Shown one piece after another: positions 27,855-39,359 of a stretch of DNA of 64,000 nt. How positions within the stretch are numbered: position 1 is the first letter of the stretch; each line of letters begins with the position of its first letter. Made by a program: the position numbers and the translations under genes. Source of the stretch: Stenotrophomonas maltophilia (GTDB lineage Bacteria > Pseudomonadota > Gammaproteobacteria > Xanthomonadales > Xanthomonadaceae); the NCBI GenBank assembly GCA_900113425.1, contig FOZF01000002.1, forward strand, positions 885,027 to 949,026, written 5' to 3'. The notes beneath the pieces were generated by a model. That model ran no database searches. It saw only the letters and a program-made list of their open reading frames with translations, and had not been told where the DNA came from.

Positions 27855-29252
27855 ATGCTGCCTTTGGTCGCCCTGGTTGGACGGCCGAATGTCGGCAAGT
27901 CGACCATTTTCAATGCGTTGACCCGCACCCGTGACGCCCTGGTCCATGACCAGCCCGGCGTCACCCGTGATCGCAACTACGGCGTCTGCCGCCTCGACGA
28001 GGACAATCATTTCCTCGTCGTGGACACCGGCGGTATCGCCGGGGAAGACGAGGGCCTGGCGGGTGCCACCACGCGTCAGGCCCGGGCTGCTGCCGCCGAA
28101 GCCGACCTGATCCTGTTCGTCGTCGATGCCCGCGAGGGCACGTCGGCGCTGGATGACGAGATCCTGTCGTGGCTGCGCAAGCTGTCGCGTCCGACTTTGC
28201 TGCTCATCAACAAGATCGACGGCACCGACGAGATGGCCGTGCGCTCGGAATTCGCGCGCTACGGTTTCAGCGAGATGCTGACGGTCTCGGCCGCGCATCG
28301 TCAGGGCCTGGACGACCTGCTCGATGAAGTGATCCAGCGCCTGCCGGAAGAGGGCAGTGGCGAAGAGCTGGATAACGATCCGAACCGTGTGCGCATTGCC
28401 TTTGTCGGCCGCCCCAACGTGGGCAAGTCGACCCTGGTCAACCGCATCCTCGGCGAGGAGCGCATGATCGCTTCCGACGTGCCCGGCACCACCCGCGATT
28501 CGATCGCGGTGGACCTGGAACGCGATGGCCGCGAATACCGCCTGATCGACACCGCCGGCCTGCGTCGCCGCTCGCGGGTGGACGAGGTGGTCGAGAAGTT
28601 CTCGGTGGTCAAGACCATGCAGTCCATCGAGCAGTGCCAGGTGGCGGTGCTCATGCTGGACGCCACCGAAGGCGTGACCGACCAGGACGCCACCGTGCTG
28701 GGCGCTGTGCTCGACGCCGGCCGCGCCCTGGTGATCGCCATCAACAAGTGGGATGGCCTGACCGAGTACCAGCGCGAGCAGGCCGAAACCATGCTGTCGC
28801 TGAAGCTGGGCTTCGTGCCGTGGGCGGAATCGGTGCGCATCTCGGCCAAGCATGGCTCGGGCCTGCGTGAGCTGTTCCGTGCGGTGCACCGCGCCCACGA
28901 ATCGGCGAACAAGACGTTCACCACCAGCGAAGTGAACAAGGCGCTGGAAGTGGCTTATGAGACCAACCCGCCGCCGACCATCCGCGGCCACGTCTCCAAG
29001 CTGCGTTACGTGCACCCGGCCGGCGCCAACCCGCCGACCTTCATCGTGCATGGCACGCGCCTGAAAGAGCTGCAGGAGTCGTACAAGCGCTACCTGGAGA
29101 ACTTCTTCCGCAAGCGCTTCAAGCTGATCGGTACGCCGGTGGTGTTCCTGTTCCGGGAAGGCGCCAACCCGTACGAGGGCAAGAAAAACGTGCTGACCGA
29201 ACGGCAGATCAAGGCCAAGCGGCGCTTGATGAAACACGTCAAGGGCAAGTAA
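27855..29252 (+). CDS. der: Ribosome biogenesis GTPase Der (EngA)
   Basis: A 465-residue protein with two tandem GTPase domains and a C-terminal KH-like domain. Each GTPase domain has its own P-loop, [14 protein letters not shown] at residue 9 and [15 protein letters not shown] near 183. The G3 motifs are DTGGI and DTAGL and the G4 motifs NKID and NKWD. Der acts in 50S subunit maturation. It is the last gene of the bamB operon; a strong terminator starts four bases after the stop. Confidence 0.98.
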   Translation: MLPLVALVGRPNVGKSTIFNALTRTRDALVHDQPGVTRDRNYGVCRLDEDNHFLVVDTGGIAGEDEGLAGATTRQARAAAAEADLILFVVDAREGTSALDDEILSWLRKLSRPTLLLINKIDGTDEMAVRSEFARYGFSEMLTVSAAHRQGLDDLLDEVIQRLPEEGSGEELDNDPNRVRIAFVGRPNVGKSTLVNRILGEERMIASDVPGTTRDSIAVDLERDGREYRLIDTAGLRRRSRVDEVVEKFSVVKTMQSIEQCQVAVLMLDATEGVTDQDATVLGAVLDAGRALVIAINKWDGLTEYQREQAETMLSLKLGFVPWAESVRISAKHGSGLRELFRAVHRAHESANKTFTTSEVNKALEVAYETNPPPTIRGHVSKLRYVHPAGANPPTFIVHGTRLKELQESYKRYLENFFRKRFKLIGTPVVFLFREGANPYEGKKNVLTERQIKAKRRLMKHVKGK

Positions 29253-29256
29253 CCGG

Positions 29257-29284
29257 AAAGGCGGCCGCAGGGCCGCCTTTTTCG
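29257..29284. terminator. Terminator after der
   Basis: AAAGGCGGCC (29257-29266) pairs with GGCCGCCTTT (29271-29280) around GCAG, with further T after. The flanking A and T runs make it usable in both directions for der and the convergent alcohol dehydrogenase gene. Confidence 0.88.
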
Positions 29285-29315
29285 TTGTACCGCGTTGTGG
29301 CCGCCAGGGCCGGAC

Positions 29316-30350
29316 TCAGGCGCTGCCCCACGGCAGCAGCACGCCACGCAACCTCATGCGGCCAGACGCCAGCCGGTCATAGGCCTCGGTGGCGTGATCC
29401 AGATCGAAGGTCTCGACGCGCGGCTTGACCTTGCCCTGGGCGGCAAGATCCAGCACTTCGCTGAGGTACTGCTGGCCGCCGTGCGTGGACCCGATCACGC
29501 GCTGGCGCATCATGTGGAAGGGCACGCCTTCGGAAGAGATCGAGAAGGGTTTGCTGAAGTCGAGCCCGCACAGGACGACGCGGCCATCCACGCGCAGTCC
29601 GGCCATGGCTTCTTCGGCGGCACTGAATTCGTTGGTTGTCACCAGCAGCACGTCGGCACCGCCGATCGCCTTCAGTTCCTTGCCGGTGCTCACCACGTGG
29701 TGGGCGCCGAGCTCACGCGCCAGCGCGTGCTTGTCGGCCGAGTGGGTGATGGCGATGGTCTCGAAACCGCACGCGCTGGACAGCTGCAGCGCCACGTGTC
29801 CCAGTCCACCAATGCCCAGCACCGCCACCCGCTCGCGCGGCTGGGGCGCGGCATCGCGCAGCCCGCTCCACGTGGTGTAGCCGGCACACATCATCGGCGC
29901 GGCATCGACGTAGGAAAGCCCGTCCGGCAGCAGAACCGTGCCTTCGGCCGAGATTGCGATGTACTGCGCGTGGCCACCCTGCGCGGCGAAGCCGGTGGTG
30001 CGCGGCGCTTCGCAGTTCATCGCGGTCTGGCCCGACAACGGGCGCTGTTCCCGGCAGTAGGGGCAGCGTCCGCACGAGGACTGCACCCAGGTGGTCCCGA
30101 CCCGGTCACCGACCCGGCGCGCATGCACGCCCGCACCGACCTCGACGACTTCGCCCACCACTTCGTGGCCCGGCGTCTGCGGGTAGATGTCCCCGCCGTA
30201 GCCCTGGGTGGCCCACACATCCGTGTAGCACATGCCGGACGCATGCACTTTGACCAGTACCTGGCCCGGCTGCACTTCCGGAACGGGCACCTCACGGACT
30301 TCCCAGGGCTGGTTCGGTCCGGTCATCACGACCGCTTTCATGGTCTTCAT
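29316..30350 (-). CDS. Zinc-dependent alcohol dehydrogenase
   Basis: A 344-residue medium-chain dehydrogenase using NAD(P). Catalytic zinc ligands are Cys in ASGMCYTDVWATQG and His-Glu in PQTPGHEVVGEV. A structural-zinc lobe begins CGRCPYCREQRP and ends with a fourth Cys in AMNCEAPR. The coenzyme loop is VAVLGIGGLGHVALQL near residue 175. This pattern fits the AdhP/AdhA group acting on primary alcohols or aldehydes. Met at codon 4 is an alternative start. A LysR gene diverges from it across 116 bases and is the likely regulator. Confidence 0.93.
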   Translation of the reverse strand: MKTMKAVVMTGPNQPWEVREVPVPEVQPGQVLVKVHASGMCYTDVWATQGYGGDIYPQTPGHEVVGEVVEVGAGVHARRVGDRVGTTWVQSSCGRCPYCREQRPLSGQTAMNCEAPRTTGFAAQGGHAQYIAISAEGTVLLPDGLSYVDAAPMMCAGYTTWSGLRDAAPQPRERVAVLGIGGLGHVALQLSSACGFETIAITHSADKHALARELGAHHVVSTGKELKAIGGADVLLVTTNEFSAAEEAMAGLRVDGRVVLCGLDFSKPFSISSEGVPFHMMRQRVIGSTHGGQQYLSEVLDLAAQGKVKPRVETFDLDHATEAYDRLASGRMRLRGVLLPWGSA

Positions 30351-30430
30351 CGTCTTGATCCTGTGTGGGAGTGCCGGCGCCAGGGCCGCGCGAGGCGCGA
30401 TGCCAGGGGCGCGTTGGAGCGTAAAATCGG

Positions 30431-30459
30431 TTGACTATCGAGACAATCTCTCCAATATT
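30431..30459 (+). promoter_or_regulatory. Candidate promoter for the LysR gene
   Basis: TTGACT (30431-30436), 17 bases, AATATT (30454-30459). Transcription would begin close to the ATG at 30467, suggesting a leaderless or near-leaderless message. It lies in the divergent gap with the alcohol dehydrogenase. Confidence 0.5.
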
Positions 30460-30466
30460 GCATGTC

Positions 30467-31411
30467 ATGGTGAAATCAGTTCATCAATGGGTGGGCGGAG
30501 ATCTGACTGCCTTCAGCGCCTTCCTCGCCGTGGCGGCACATCGCAGTTTCCGCAGCGCCGCCGCCGAGCTGAACATCACGCCGTCGGCGATCAGCCATGC
30601 CATCAAGGCGCTGGAGCAGCGGCTGGACGCGCGCCTGTTCAATCGCACCACGCGCAGCGTGTCGCTGACCGATGCCGGAGAACGCCTGGCGGAGAAGCTG
30701 CGGCCGGCGATGGCATCGATCGAGGAAGCGCTGCAGGCGGTGGATGCCGAGACCGCCACGCCGCGTGGCACCCTCCGCATCAACGCCAGCGAAGGCGCGA
30801 TACGGCTCGTGCTGAAGCCGGTGCTTGCGCGGTTCCTGCGCGACTACCCGCACGTCCACCTGGATATCGTCAGCGACGGCCGCTTGGGTGACATCGTGTC
30901 CGAGGGTTTCGACGCTGGCATCCGCCTGACCGAAGCGGTGCCGAGGGACATGGTGGCCATTGCAGTCACGGCGCCGATGCGATTCGCCGCAGTGGCCTCG
31001 CCCGACTATCTGCACGCGCGCGGCTGGCCGCAGCTGCCGCTGGATCTGCACCACCACGCGTGCATCCGGTTCCGCTTCGAGAGCGGCGCCATCTACCGCT
31101 GGGAGTTCGAGCGGCAGGGCGTGGCCGAACGGATCAATGTCGATGGCCCCATCACCCTGACCGACCAGTCACTGATGGTCGATGCGGCCATCGACGGGAT
31201 CGGCATCGCCTTTGTTCCCGAGCATCTGGCGGCTGCGGCGCTGGCCGACGGGCGCCTGGTGCGGTTGCTCCAGGACTGGTGCCCCGAGTTTCCGGGGCTT
31301 TCGCTCTATTACCCCGGCCATCGTCATGTGCCATCGGGACTGAAGGCATTGATCCGGACCCTCCAGCAGCACCGGGCGGAGGCGGAACCGTGGGCAGGGC
31401 CTGCGCGATAA
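30467..31411 (+). CDS. LysR-family transcriptional regulator
   Basis: A 314-residue LysR regulator. The winged helix-turn-helix is LTAFSAFLAVAAHRSFRSAA to LFNRTTRSVSLTDAGERLA (residues 10-70). A periplasmic-binding-like effector domain follows (RGTLRINASEGAIRLVLKPVL on), in the subgroup typified by 'F-R-F-x-S-G-x-I-Y-R-W-E-F'. It diverges from the alcohol dehydrogenase, the usual arrangement for a regulator of its neighbour. The inducer is unknown. The start MVKSVHQWVGGDL is preferred because the promoter overlaps the longer frame. moeB begins 7 bases downstream. Confidence 0.92.
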   Translation: MVKSVHQWVGGDLTAFSAFLAVAAHRSFRSAAAELNITPSAISHAIKALEQRLDARLFNRTTRSVSLTDAGERLAEKLRPAMASIEEALQAVDAETATPRGTLRINASEGAIRLVLKPVLARFLRDYPHVHLDIVSDGRLGDIVSEGFDAGIRLTEAVPRDMVAIAVTAPMRFAAVASPDYLHARGWPQLPLDLHHHACIRFRFESGAIYRWEFERQGVAERINVDGPITLTDQSLMVDAAIDGIGIAFVPEHLAAAALADGRLVRLLQDWCPEFPGLSLYYPGHRHVPSGLKALIRTLQQHRAEAEPWAGPAR

Positions 31412-31418
31412 TGGCGCC

Positions 31419-32555
31419 ATGAGCATCCGAGAGCTTTCCCCCGCGCAGGCGCATGACCGCCTGGCCCATGGCGCCGTGCTGATCGACGTGCGGGAGGCGC
31501 ACGAGCGCGCCGGTGGCATGGCCGAAGGCGCCCGTGGTGTGGCCAGGGCGGAACTGCAGGCCAACCCGGCCGCGCACCTGCCACGCCCGGAACAGGAAAT
31601 CCTGCTGATCTGCCAGACCGGCAAGCGTTCGGCCGACGCGGCGCAGGCTCTGCTCGACGCCGGCTACGCGAACGTGGCGTCGGTCGCCGGGGGCACCGTG
31701 GCCTGGCGCGAGCAGGCGCTGCCGCTGGTGCAGCCCGTGGCCAGCGCTGCCGACCGCGATTTCTTCGATCGCTACTCGCGCCACCTGCTTCTGCCGCAGG
31801 TCGGTGAGGCGGGCCAGCGTCGCCTGCAGCAGTCGCGTGTACTGGTGCTGGGCGCGGGTGGGCTGGGCGCACCGGCCGGTTTCTACCTGGCCGCCGCCGG
31901 GGTCGGGCACCTGCGCTTTGCCGATCACGACCGGGTCGAACGCAGCAACCTGCATCGCCAGATCGTGCATACCGACGCCAGCGTCGGCCAGCTCAAGGTC
32001 GACTCCGCACGTGAGCGCCTGCTGGCGCTGAATCCCGCCATCGACATCGAAGCCGTGCCGCAGCGGGTCACCTCCGACAATGTCGACGCGCTGCTGGACG
32101 GGGTGGATGTGGTGCTGGATGGCTCGGATAACTTCCCGCTGCGCTACCTGCTCAACGACGCCTGCATCAAGCACCGCCTGCCGCTGGTGTATGCGGCAAT
32201 CGAGCGCTTCGACGGCCAGGTGAGCGTGTTCGACGCCGGCCGCCAGCGCGGCGTCGCGCCCTGCTACCGCTGCCTGTTCCCGGAGCCGCCGCCGCCGGAG
32301 TTCGCGCCGAACTGTTCCGAGGCCGGCGTGCTGGGCGTGCTGCCAGGGTTGGCCGGCGTGCTGCAGGCCACCGAGGTGTTGAAGCTGCTGCTGGGCATCG
32401 GCGAGCCCCTGGTGGGGCGTCTGCTGCGTTTCGACGCGCTGGGCATGCGCTTCCGCGAAACCGGCATCGGCCCGGACCCGCAGTGCCCGGTCTGCGCGCC
32501 GGGCGTGCCGTTCCCGGGTTACATCGATTACGCCGCCTTCTGCCGGGGCAGGTGA
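31419..32555 (+). CDS. moeB: MoeB/ThiF-type adenylyltransferase with N-terminal rhodanese domain
   Basis: A 378-residue fusion. Residues 1-100 are a rhodanese domain (VLIDVREAHERAGG, active Cys in LLICQTGKRSADAA). Residues 115-378 are an E1-like adenylylation domain with GAGGLGAPAGFYLAAAGVG, the substrate loop RSNLHRQIVHTD, and zinc ligands in CYRCLFP and CPVCAPG. The Cys in PNCSEAGVLG is at the MoeB acceptor position. It activates a ThiS/MoaD-like sulfur carrier for molybdopterin, thiamine or cysteine synthesis. Eukaryotic MOCS3 has rhodanese at the C-terminus; here it is N-terminal. Part of its 3' end is duplicated downstream. Confidence 0.92.
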   Translation: MSIRELSPAQAHDRLAHGAVLIDVREAHERAGGMAEGARGVARAELQANPAAHLPRPEQEILLICQTGKRSADAAQALLDAGYANVASVAGGTVAWREQALPLVQPVASAADRDFFDRYSRHLLLPQVGEAGQRRLQQSRVLVLGAGGLGAPAGFYLAAAGVGHLRFADHDRVERSNLHRQIVHTDASVGQLKVDSARERLLALNPAIDIEAVPQRVTSDNVDALLDGVDVVLDGSDNFPLRYLLNDACIKHRLPLVYAAIERFDGQVSVFDAGRQRGVAPCYRCLFPEPPPPEFAPNCSEAGVLGVLPGLAGVLQATEVLKLLLGIGEPLVGRLLRFDALGMRFRETGIGPDPQCPVCAPGVPFPGYIDYAAFCRGR

Positions 32556-32560
32556 TCGCG

Positions 32561-32632
32561 GTAGCGCCGGGCCACGCCCGGCGAGCGCAGCGGCACGGGC
32601 AGGCACATCCGCCGGGCATGGCCCGGCGCTAC
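32561..32632. repeat. SMAG inverted pair after moeB
   Basis: A direct SMAG at 32561-32583 and an inverted one at 32610-32632 can form one hairpin 5 bases after the moeB stop and may end or protect its mRNA. The pair belongs to the first copy of the duplicated segment. Confidence 0.85.
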
Positions 32633-32642
32633 CGTTGATCCT

Positions 32643-32808
32643 GGCATCGGCCCCGGTCTGCGCGCCGGGCGTGCCGTTCCCGGGTTACATCGATTACGCC
32701 GCCTTCTGCCGGGGCGGGTGAGCGCGGTAGCGCCGGGCCACGCCCGGCGAGCGCAGCGGCGCGCGCAGGCACATCCGCCGGGCCTGGCCCGGCACCGTTG
32801 ATCGTTTC
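32643..32808 (+). pseudogene. Duplicated 3' end of moeB with its SMAG pair
   Basis: This block repeats 32463-32642 nearly exactly, from GGCATCGG through the last codons of moeB, the stop, both SMAG copies and GTTGATC. It has a 14-base deletion near the start, a few substitutions, and loss of GCTA in the last SMAG (truncated, 32776-32793). It encodes only the last 20-odd residues of moeB without a start, so it is a remnant of a tandem duplication. Copy 1 is the functional gene end. Confidence 0.9.
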
Positions 32809-32938
32809 AGAATGATGTGCGGGGTGACTGCCGGAATCGTTCCACCTCCGAGACAATCCGGCGCAACGTACGTGCTATTGCCGTCATCCACATTGCTCTA
32901 TCGTGATGGGCGATTCTGGATTCCGGGGAAAGCACCGC

Positions 32939-34771
32939 ATGGCGGTAGAAGCAGCGACCAGCGAGCTGGTCAAGGTGGTTGCCCTGCTGGGCGCGGCGGT
33001 GGTGATGGTGCCCTTGTTCCGGCGGCTGGGCCTGGGGTCGGTACTGGGCTATTTCGCCGCCGGTCTGGCGATCGGACCGTTCGGGCTGGGCTGGTTCTCC
33101 GATCCGCAGGCCATCCTGCATACCGCCGAACTCGGCGTGGTGATGTTCCTGTTCGTGATCGGCCTGGAGATGCGGCCCTCGCACCTGTGGAGCCTGCGCA
33201 AGGAAATCTTCGGGCTGGGCACGCTGCAGATCGTCACCTGCGCGCTGGTGCTGACCAGCATCGCCAAGCTGTTCGGCTTCCCGTGGCAGGTGGCCTTCAT
33301 CGGTGCCACCGGCTTCGTGCTGACCTCCACCGCCGTGGTGATGCAGCTGCTGGCCGAGCGCGGTGATATCGCGCTGCCGTCCGGGCAGAAGATCGTCTCC
33401 ATCCTGCTGTTCGAAGACCTGCTGATCGTGCCGCTGCTGGCCCTGGTGGCGTGGATGGCACCCAGCGCGGGCAGCGCCGATGGCGAGGGTTCGCGCTGGC
33501 TGTCGGTGGCGATCGGTGTCGGTGCCATCGTCGGCCTGGTGCTGGTCGGCCGCTTCCTGCTCAACCCGCTGTTCCGCCTGCTGGCCGAATCGAAGGCACG
33601 CGAGGTGATGACCGCCGCCGCGTTGCTGGTGGTGCTGGGCGCGGCGCTGCTGATGCAGCTGTCCGGCCTGTCGATGGCGATGGGCGCGTTCCTGGCCGGC
33701 GTGCTGCTGAGCGAGTCGACCTTCCGCCACCAGATTGAAGCCGACATCGAACCGTTCCGAGGCATCCTGCTCGGCCTGTTCTTCCTCAGCGTCGGCATGG
33801 CGCTGGACCTGGGCGTGGTGGCCTCGCATTGGCAGCTGATCGCCGGCCTGGTGCTGGCGCTGATGGCGGCCAAGGCACTGTGCATTTACGTCGTTGCGCG
33901 GCTGATGGGCAGCGACCACGCGCAGGCGCTGGACCGTGGCGTGCTGATGGCGCAGGGCGGTGAGTTCGCCTTCGTGCTGTTCTCCGCAGCGGCGGCCGCT
34001 GGCGTGATCGACGTGGACATCAATGCCAACTTCACCGCCGTGGTGGTGCTGTCGATGGCGCTGACCCCGCTGGTGGTGCTGGTCTACAAGCGCGTGGCAC
34101 CGAAGCCGACGGTGAACCTGGAGGGCGTGGACGAGGCCGACGGCCTGTCCGGCAGCGTGCTGCTGATCGGCTTCGGCCGCTTTGGCCAGGTCGCCAGCCA
34201 GTCGCTGCTGGCGCGCGACGTGGACGTGACCATCATCGACAACGATGTGGAGATGATCCAGAGCGCGGCGCGGTTCGGCTTCAAGATCTACTACGGCGAT
34301 GGCACCCGCCTGGACGTGCTGCATGCGTCCGGCGCGGCGACCGCACGCGCGATCGCGGTGTGCGTGGACAAGGCCGACGCCGCCGACCGCATCGTCGAGC
34401 TGGTCGCGCACGAATTCCCGCAGGCCAAGCTGATGGTGCGCTCGTTCGACCGCGAGCACTCACTGCGGCTGATCCACGCCGGCGTCGATTTCCAGATCCG
34501 CGAGACCTTTGAATCGGCCGTGCTGTTCGGTCAGGCCGCCCTGGTCGAGCTGGGCGCCGATGAGGACGACGCGATCGAGATCGCCGAGCAGATCCGTCGT
34601 CGCGACGCCGAGCGTTTCGAGCTGGAAATCGCCGGCGGCGGCCTGAATGCCGGCGCCCGCATGATGTACGGCAGCAGCGCGGCCGGCGTACCGACGCCGA
34701 CCCCGTTCACCGCGCCGAAGCGGGCAAGCAAGACCCTGAACCCGCAGGACGTGCCCGAAGAGGAAGAATGA
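32939..34771 (+). CDS. Kef-type monovalent cation/proton antiporter (CPA2)
   Basis: A 610-residue inner-membrane antiporter with an Na/H-exchanger domain of about 12-13 helices (residues 10-385) and a C-terminal TrkA-N/RCK domain (from about 408, [19 protein letters not shown], a nucleotide-binding Rossmann motif). The membrane part has [29 protein letters not shown] and [19 protein letters not shown], typical of KefB/KefC. It probably moves K+ out against H+, possibly gated by glutathione adducts, but the KefC glutathione-site residues were not verified. The ATG at 32939 has GGGGA ahead; 36 bases upstream another ATG is in frame. Confidence 0.93.
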   Translation: MAVEAATSELVKVVALLGAAVVMVPLFRRLGLGSVLGYFAAGLAIGPFGLGWFSDPQAILHTAELGVVMFLFVIGLEMRPSHLWSLRKEIFGLGTLQIVTCALVLTSIAKLFGFPWQVAFIGATGFVLTSTAVVMQLLAERGDIALPSGQKIVSILLFEDLLIVPLLALVAWMAPSAGSADGEGSRWLSVAIGVGAIVGLVLVGRFLLNPLFRLLAESKAREVMTAAALLVVLGAALLMQLSGLSMAMGAFLAGVLLSESTFRHQIEADIEPFRGILLGLFFLSVGMALDLGVVASHWQLIAGLVLALMAAKALCIYVVARLMGSDHAQALDRGVLMAQGGEFAFVLFSAAAAAGVIDVDINANFTAVVVLSMALTPLVVLVYKRVAPKPTVNLEGVDEADGLSGSVLLIGFGRFGQVASQSLLARDVDVTIIDNDVEMIQSAARFGFKIYYGDGTRLDVLHASGAATARAIAVCVDKADAADRIVELVAHEFPQAKLMVRSFDREHSLRLIHAGVDFQIRETFESAVLFGQAALVELGADEDDAIEIAEQIRRRDAERFELEIAGGGLNAGARMMYGSSAAGVPTPTPFTAPKRASKTLNPQDVPEEEE

Positions 34772-34795
34772 GGGATGCGACCCGTAACGTCACCC

Positions 34796-34835
34796 GGGGT
34801 CAGAGTTCCAAGGTAGCGCCGGGCCATGCCCGGCG
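34796..34835. repeat. Half palindrome plus SMAG ahead of folD
   Basis: GGGGTCAGAG at 34796-34805 is a lone half of the dispersed GGGGTCAGA palindrome; its partner arm is missing. A direct SMAG follows at 34813-34835. The remaining 82 bases up to folD show no gene. Confidence 0.75.
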
Positions 34836-34917
34836 AGCGCAGCGGCCGCATTGGCGGTGGGCGAGGGGGCCTGAATCGGGGACAATAGCCTCCCCACCGC
34901 CGCCGCCCCCGCATTCG

Positions 34918-35793
34918 ATGAACGATTCCGCCGCCCCGCATCCTGCCCGCATCCTCGATGGCCGCCGCATCGCTGAAGACCTGCTCGACAGCCTGAAGGT
35001 GCGCGTCGACGCCCGCATCGCGGCCGGTGGCAGCCGTCCGGGGCTGGCCGTGGTGCTGGTGGGCGGCGACCCGGCCTCGACCGTGTACGTGCGCAACAAG
35101 CGCCGTGCCGCCGAGAAGGTCGGCATCGAAGCGCACGATTACGACCTGCCGGCCGGCACCACCGAGGCCGAGCTGCTTGACCTGATCGACCAGCTCAACG
35201 CCGATCCGAAGATCAACGGCATCCTGATCCAGCTGCCGCTGCCGGGCATCCCCGATGCACGCCGGCTGATCCAGCGCATCGACCCGCGCAAGGACGTCGA
35301 TGGCTTCCACCCGGAGAACGTCGGCCATCTGGCCCTGCGCGAGTTCGGCCTGCGCCCGTGCACGCCGCGCGGCATCACCACGCTGCTGGGCCACACCGAC
35401 CAGCCGGTGCGCGGCCGCAACGCCACCATCGTCGGTGTCAGCAACCACGTCGGCCGCCCGATGGGCCTGGAACTGCTGATTGCCGGCTGCACCGTCACCA
35501 GCTGCCACAAGTTCACCCCCAAGGACGTGCTGGAACAGGCCGTGCGCAACGCCGACATCCTGGTGGTGGCGGTGGGCCGCGCGGGCATCGTGCCGGGCGA
35601 GTGGGTGAAGCCGGGCGCGGTGGTGATCGACGTCGGCATCAACCGCCTGGACGATGGTCGGTTGGTCGGCGACGTCGGCTTTGACGCGGCGGCGCAGCGG
35701 GCGAGCTGGATCACCCCGGTGCCGGGCGGTGTGGGCCCGATGACCGTGGCCACGCTGATGCAGAACACCCTGGAAGCGGCGGAAGCCTCCTGA
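34918..35793 (+). CDS. folD: Bifunctional methylenetetrahydrofolate dehydrogenase/cyclohydrolase
   Basis: A 291-residue FolD converting 5,10-methylene-THF to 10-formyl-THF for one-carbon metabolism. Family signatures are [21 protein letters not shown] with the catalytic Lys soon after, [18 protein letters not shown], and the Pro-Gly-rich [17 protein letters not shown] type end (here [17 protein letters not shown]). The NADP loop reads [11 protein letters not shown], where E. coli has GRSNIVGRP, so the first Arg is replaced. The start [15 protein letters not shown] gives the family length; the longer upstream frame covers SMAG DNA. Confidence 0.96.
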   Translation: MNDSAAPHPARILDGRRIAEDLLDSLKVRVDARIAAGGSRPGLAVVLVGGDPASTVYVRNKRRAAEKVGIEAHDYDLPAGTTEAELLDLIDQLNADPKINGILIQLPLPGIPDARRLIQRIDPRKDVDGFHPENVGHLALREFGLRPCTPRGITTLLGHTDQPVRGRNATIVGVSNHVGRPMGLELLIAGCTVTSCHKFTPKDVLEQAVRNADILVVAVGRAGIVPGEWVKPGAVVIDVGINRLDDGRLVGDVGFDAAAQRASWITPVPGGVGPMTVATLMQNTLEAAEAS

Positions 35794-35801
35794 CGTGTGC
35801 G

Positions 35802-35824
35802 CGCCGGGCATGGCCCGGCGCTAC
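35802..35824. repeat. Inverted SMAG repeat after folD
   Basis: CGCCGGGCATGGCCCGGCGCTAC, a single inverted copy 8 bases after the folD stop, able to form a hairpin at the mRNA end. Confidence 0.88.
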
Positions 35825-35922
35825 CGGTAGGGGGCTGTGGCCATGCGCTACCGGCTGAACGCGGCTTCGCCCGCGCGACACTGCGTCGCATCCACCCCCT
35901 GCCACGCGGCGCGAAAACAAGG

Positions 35923-37416
<1,494 letters not shown>

Positions 37417-37428
37417 CGCGGGCCGAGC

Positions 37429-37464
37429 AAAGAGGAACGAGGAAGCTGATTCCCGTTCCTCTTT
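37429..37464 (+). terminator. Hairpin between guaB and guaA
   Basis: AAAGAGGAACG (37429-37439) pairs perfectly with CGTTCCTCTTT (37454-37464) around 14 bases. The stem ends in T but lacks a long T tail, so partial termination or attenuation within guaBA is plausible. Confidence 0.6.
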
Positions 37465-37521
37465 CTCCATCTGCCGCCGCAAATTCCGAGTTCGTTTTCC
37501 CTACTGCATTGCCAGGGCGCC

Positions 37522-39087
37522 ATGACCAACATCCATAACGACAAGATCCTGATTCTCGATTTCGGCGCGCAATACACGCAGCTGATTGCCCGCCGCATCC
37601 GCGAACTGGGCGTCTACTGCGAAATCTGGGCGTGGGACCACAACCCGGCCGAGATCGCCGGCTTCGGCGCCAAGGGCATCATCCTGTCCGGTGGCCCGGA
37701 ATCGACCACGCTGCCGGGCGCCCCGGCCGCGCCGCAGGAAGTGTTCGACAGCGGCCTGCCGATCTTCGGCATCTGCTACGGCATGCAGACCCTGGCTGCC
37801 CAGCTGGGCGGTGCCACCGAAGCGGCTGACCAGCGCGAGTTCGGCCACGCCGAAGTGAACGTGATCAACCCCGATGCGCTGTTCAAGGGCCTGAGCGACC
37901 ACGGCGGCGAGCCGAAGCTGAATGTCTGGATGAGTCACGGCGACCACGTCTCCGTTGCGCCGCCGGGCTTCACCATCACCGCCACCACCGACCGCATTCC
38001 GGTGGCCGCCATGGCCAACGAAGAAAAGCGCTGGTACGGCGTGCAGTTCCACCCGGAAGTGACCCACACCCTGCAGGGCCAGACGCTGCTGCGCCGCTTC
38101 GTGGTGGATGTGTGCGGCTGCCAGACCCTGTGGACCGCCGCCAACATCATCGACGACCAGATCGCCCGCGTGCGCGAACAGGTGGGCGATGACGAAGTGA
38201 TCCTGGGCCTGTCCGGCGGCGTCGATTCGTCCGTGGTGGCCGCGCTGCTGCACAAGGCCATCGGTGAAAAGCTGACCTGCGTGTTCGTGGATACCGGCCT
38301 GCTGCGGTGGCAGGAAGGCGACCAGGTGATGGCGATGTTCGCCGAGCACATGGGCGTGAAGGTAGTGCGCGTGAATGCCGCCGATCGTTACTTCAAGGCG
38401 CTGGAAGGCGTGAGCGACCCGGAAGCCAAGCGCAAGATCATCGGCAACCTGTTCGTTGAGATCTTCGACGAAGAGTCGAACAAGCTGAAGAACGCGAAGT
38501 GGCTGGCGCAGGGCACCATCTACCCGGACGTGATCGAATCGGCCGGCAGCAAGACCGGCAAGGCGCATGTGATCAAGAGCCACCACAACGTGGGCGGCCT
38601 GCCGGAGCACATGAAGCTGGGCCTGGTGGAGCCGCTGCGCGAGCTGTTCAAGGACGAAGTGCGCCGCCTGGGTGTGGAGCTGGGCCTGCCGCGCACGATG
38701 GTCTACCGCCACCCGTTCCCGGGCCCGGGCCTGGGCGTGCGCATTCTGGGTGAAGTGAAGCGCGAATACGCCGAACTGCTGGCCAAGGCCGATGCCATCT
38801 TCATTGACGAGCTGCGCAAGGCGGATCTGTACGACAAGACCAGCCAGGCGTTTGCCGTGTTCCTGCCGGTGAAGTCGGTGGGCGTGGTGGGTGACGCGCG
38901 GGCTTATGAGTGGGTGATTGCGCTGCGGGCCGTGGAGACGATCGACTTCATGACGGCGCATTGGGCGCATCTGCCGTATGAGTTCCTGGGGACGGTGAGC
39001 AACCGGATCATCAATGAGTTGCGGGGGGTGTCGAGGGTGGTTTATGACATCTCGGGGAAGCCGCCGGCTACTATTGAGTGGGAGTGA
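37522..39087 (+). CDS. guaA: GMP synthase (glutamine-hydrolysing)
   Basis: A 521-residue enzyme aminating XMP to GMP with glutamine and ATP. The class I glutaminase domain holds the nucleophile in [17 protein letters not shown] and the His-Glu in QFHPEVTHT. The ATP-pyrophosphatase P-loop is [16 protein letters not shown] near residue 230. The C-terminal dimer domain ends [12 protein letters not shown], complete. From about base 38,890 the codons change (GGG, CGG, TAT, AGG, TTG, instead of GGC, CGC, TAC, CTG) although the protein stays canonical. The 3' end of guaA is a known integration site for genomic islands, and an AT-richer island follows directly. Confidence 0.98.
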   Translation: MTNIHNDKILILDFGAQYTQLIARRIRELGVYCEIWAWDHNPAEIAGFGAKGIILSGGPESTTLPGAPAAPQEVFDSGLPIFGICYGMQTLAAQLGGATEAADQREFGHAEVNVINPDALFKGLSDHGGEPKLNVWMSHGDHVSVAPPGFTITATTDRIPVAAMANEEKRWYGVQFHPEVTHTLQGQTLLRRFVVDVCGCQTLWTAANIIDDQIARVREQVGDDEVILGLSGGVDSSVVAALLHKAIGEKLTCVFVDTGLLRWQEGDQVMAMFAEHMGVKVVRVNAADRYFKALEGVSDPEAKRKIIGNLFVEIFDEESNKLKNAKWLAQGTIYPDVIESAGSKTGKAHVIKSHHNVGGLPEHMKLGLVEPLRELFKDEVRRLGVELGLPRTMVYRHPFPGPGLGVRILGEVKREYAELLAKADAIFIDELRKADLYDKTSQAFAVFLPVKSVGVVGDARAYEWVIALRAVETIDFMTAHWAHLPYEFLGTVSNRIINELRGVSRVVYDISGKPPATIEWE

Positions 39088-39100
39088 GATGAAAGAACGA

Positions 39101-39122
39101 GGGCGCCGAGAGGCGCCCTTTT
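39101..39122 (+). terminator. Terminator after guaA
   Basis: GGGCGCC (39101-39107) with GGCGCCC (39112-39118), GAGA loop, then four T; 14 bases past the guaA stop. Confidence 0.85.
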
Positions 39123-39359
39123 CTGTACAAGCACATTTTTTAACATCAGCCTCCGCGGCTGGATGTGTCAATGTAATGACGTGTGACCTCGGACCTCCTC
39201 ACCTGATGTGCTTGGATGCCAGCGTTTGCCGGGCGGCGTGCTGCTTGTCGCTAGGACCATCCGAAACACCGTGTCCTCGTCCCGACCGCACTGCTCCATA
39301 CGCTCCAGCTCTGATTCAAGCTAAGATCAGCGCTGCATTCTATTAACAGTCAAGCGGAT
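39123..39359 (+). other. Gap between guaA and the defence operon
   Basis: No gene is supported here. GC content drops across this stretch toward the island. TATTAA at 39341-39346 could be a -10 for the downstream operon, but no good -35 is seen. No direct repeat of the guaA end was recognised by eye. Confidence 0.5.
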
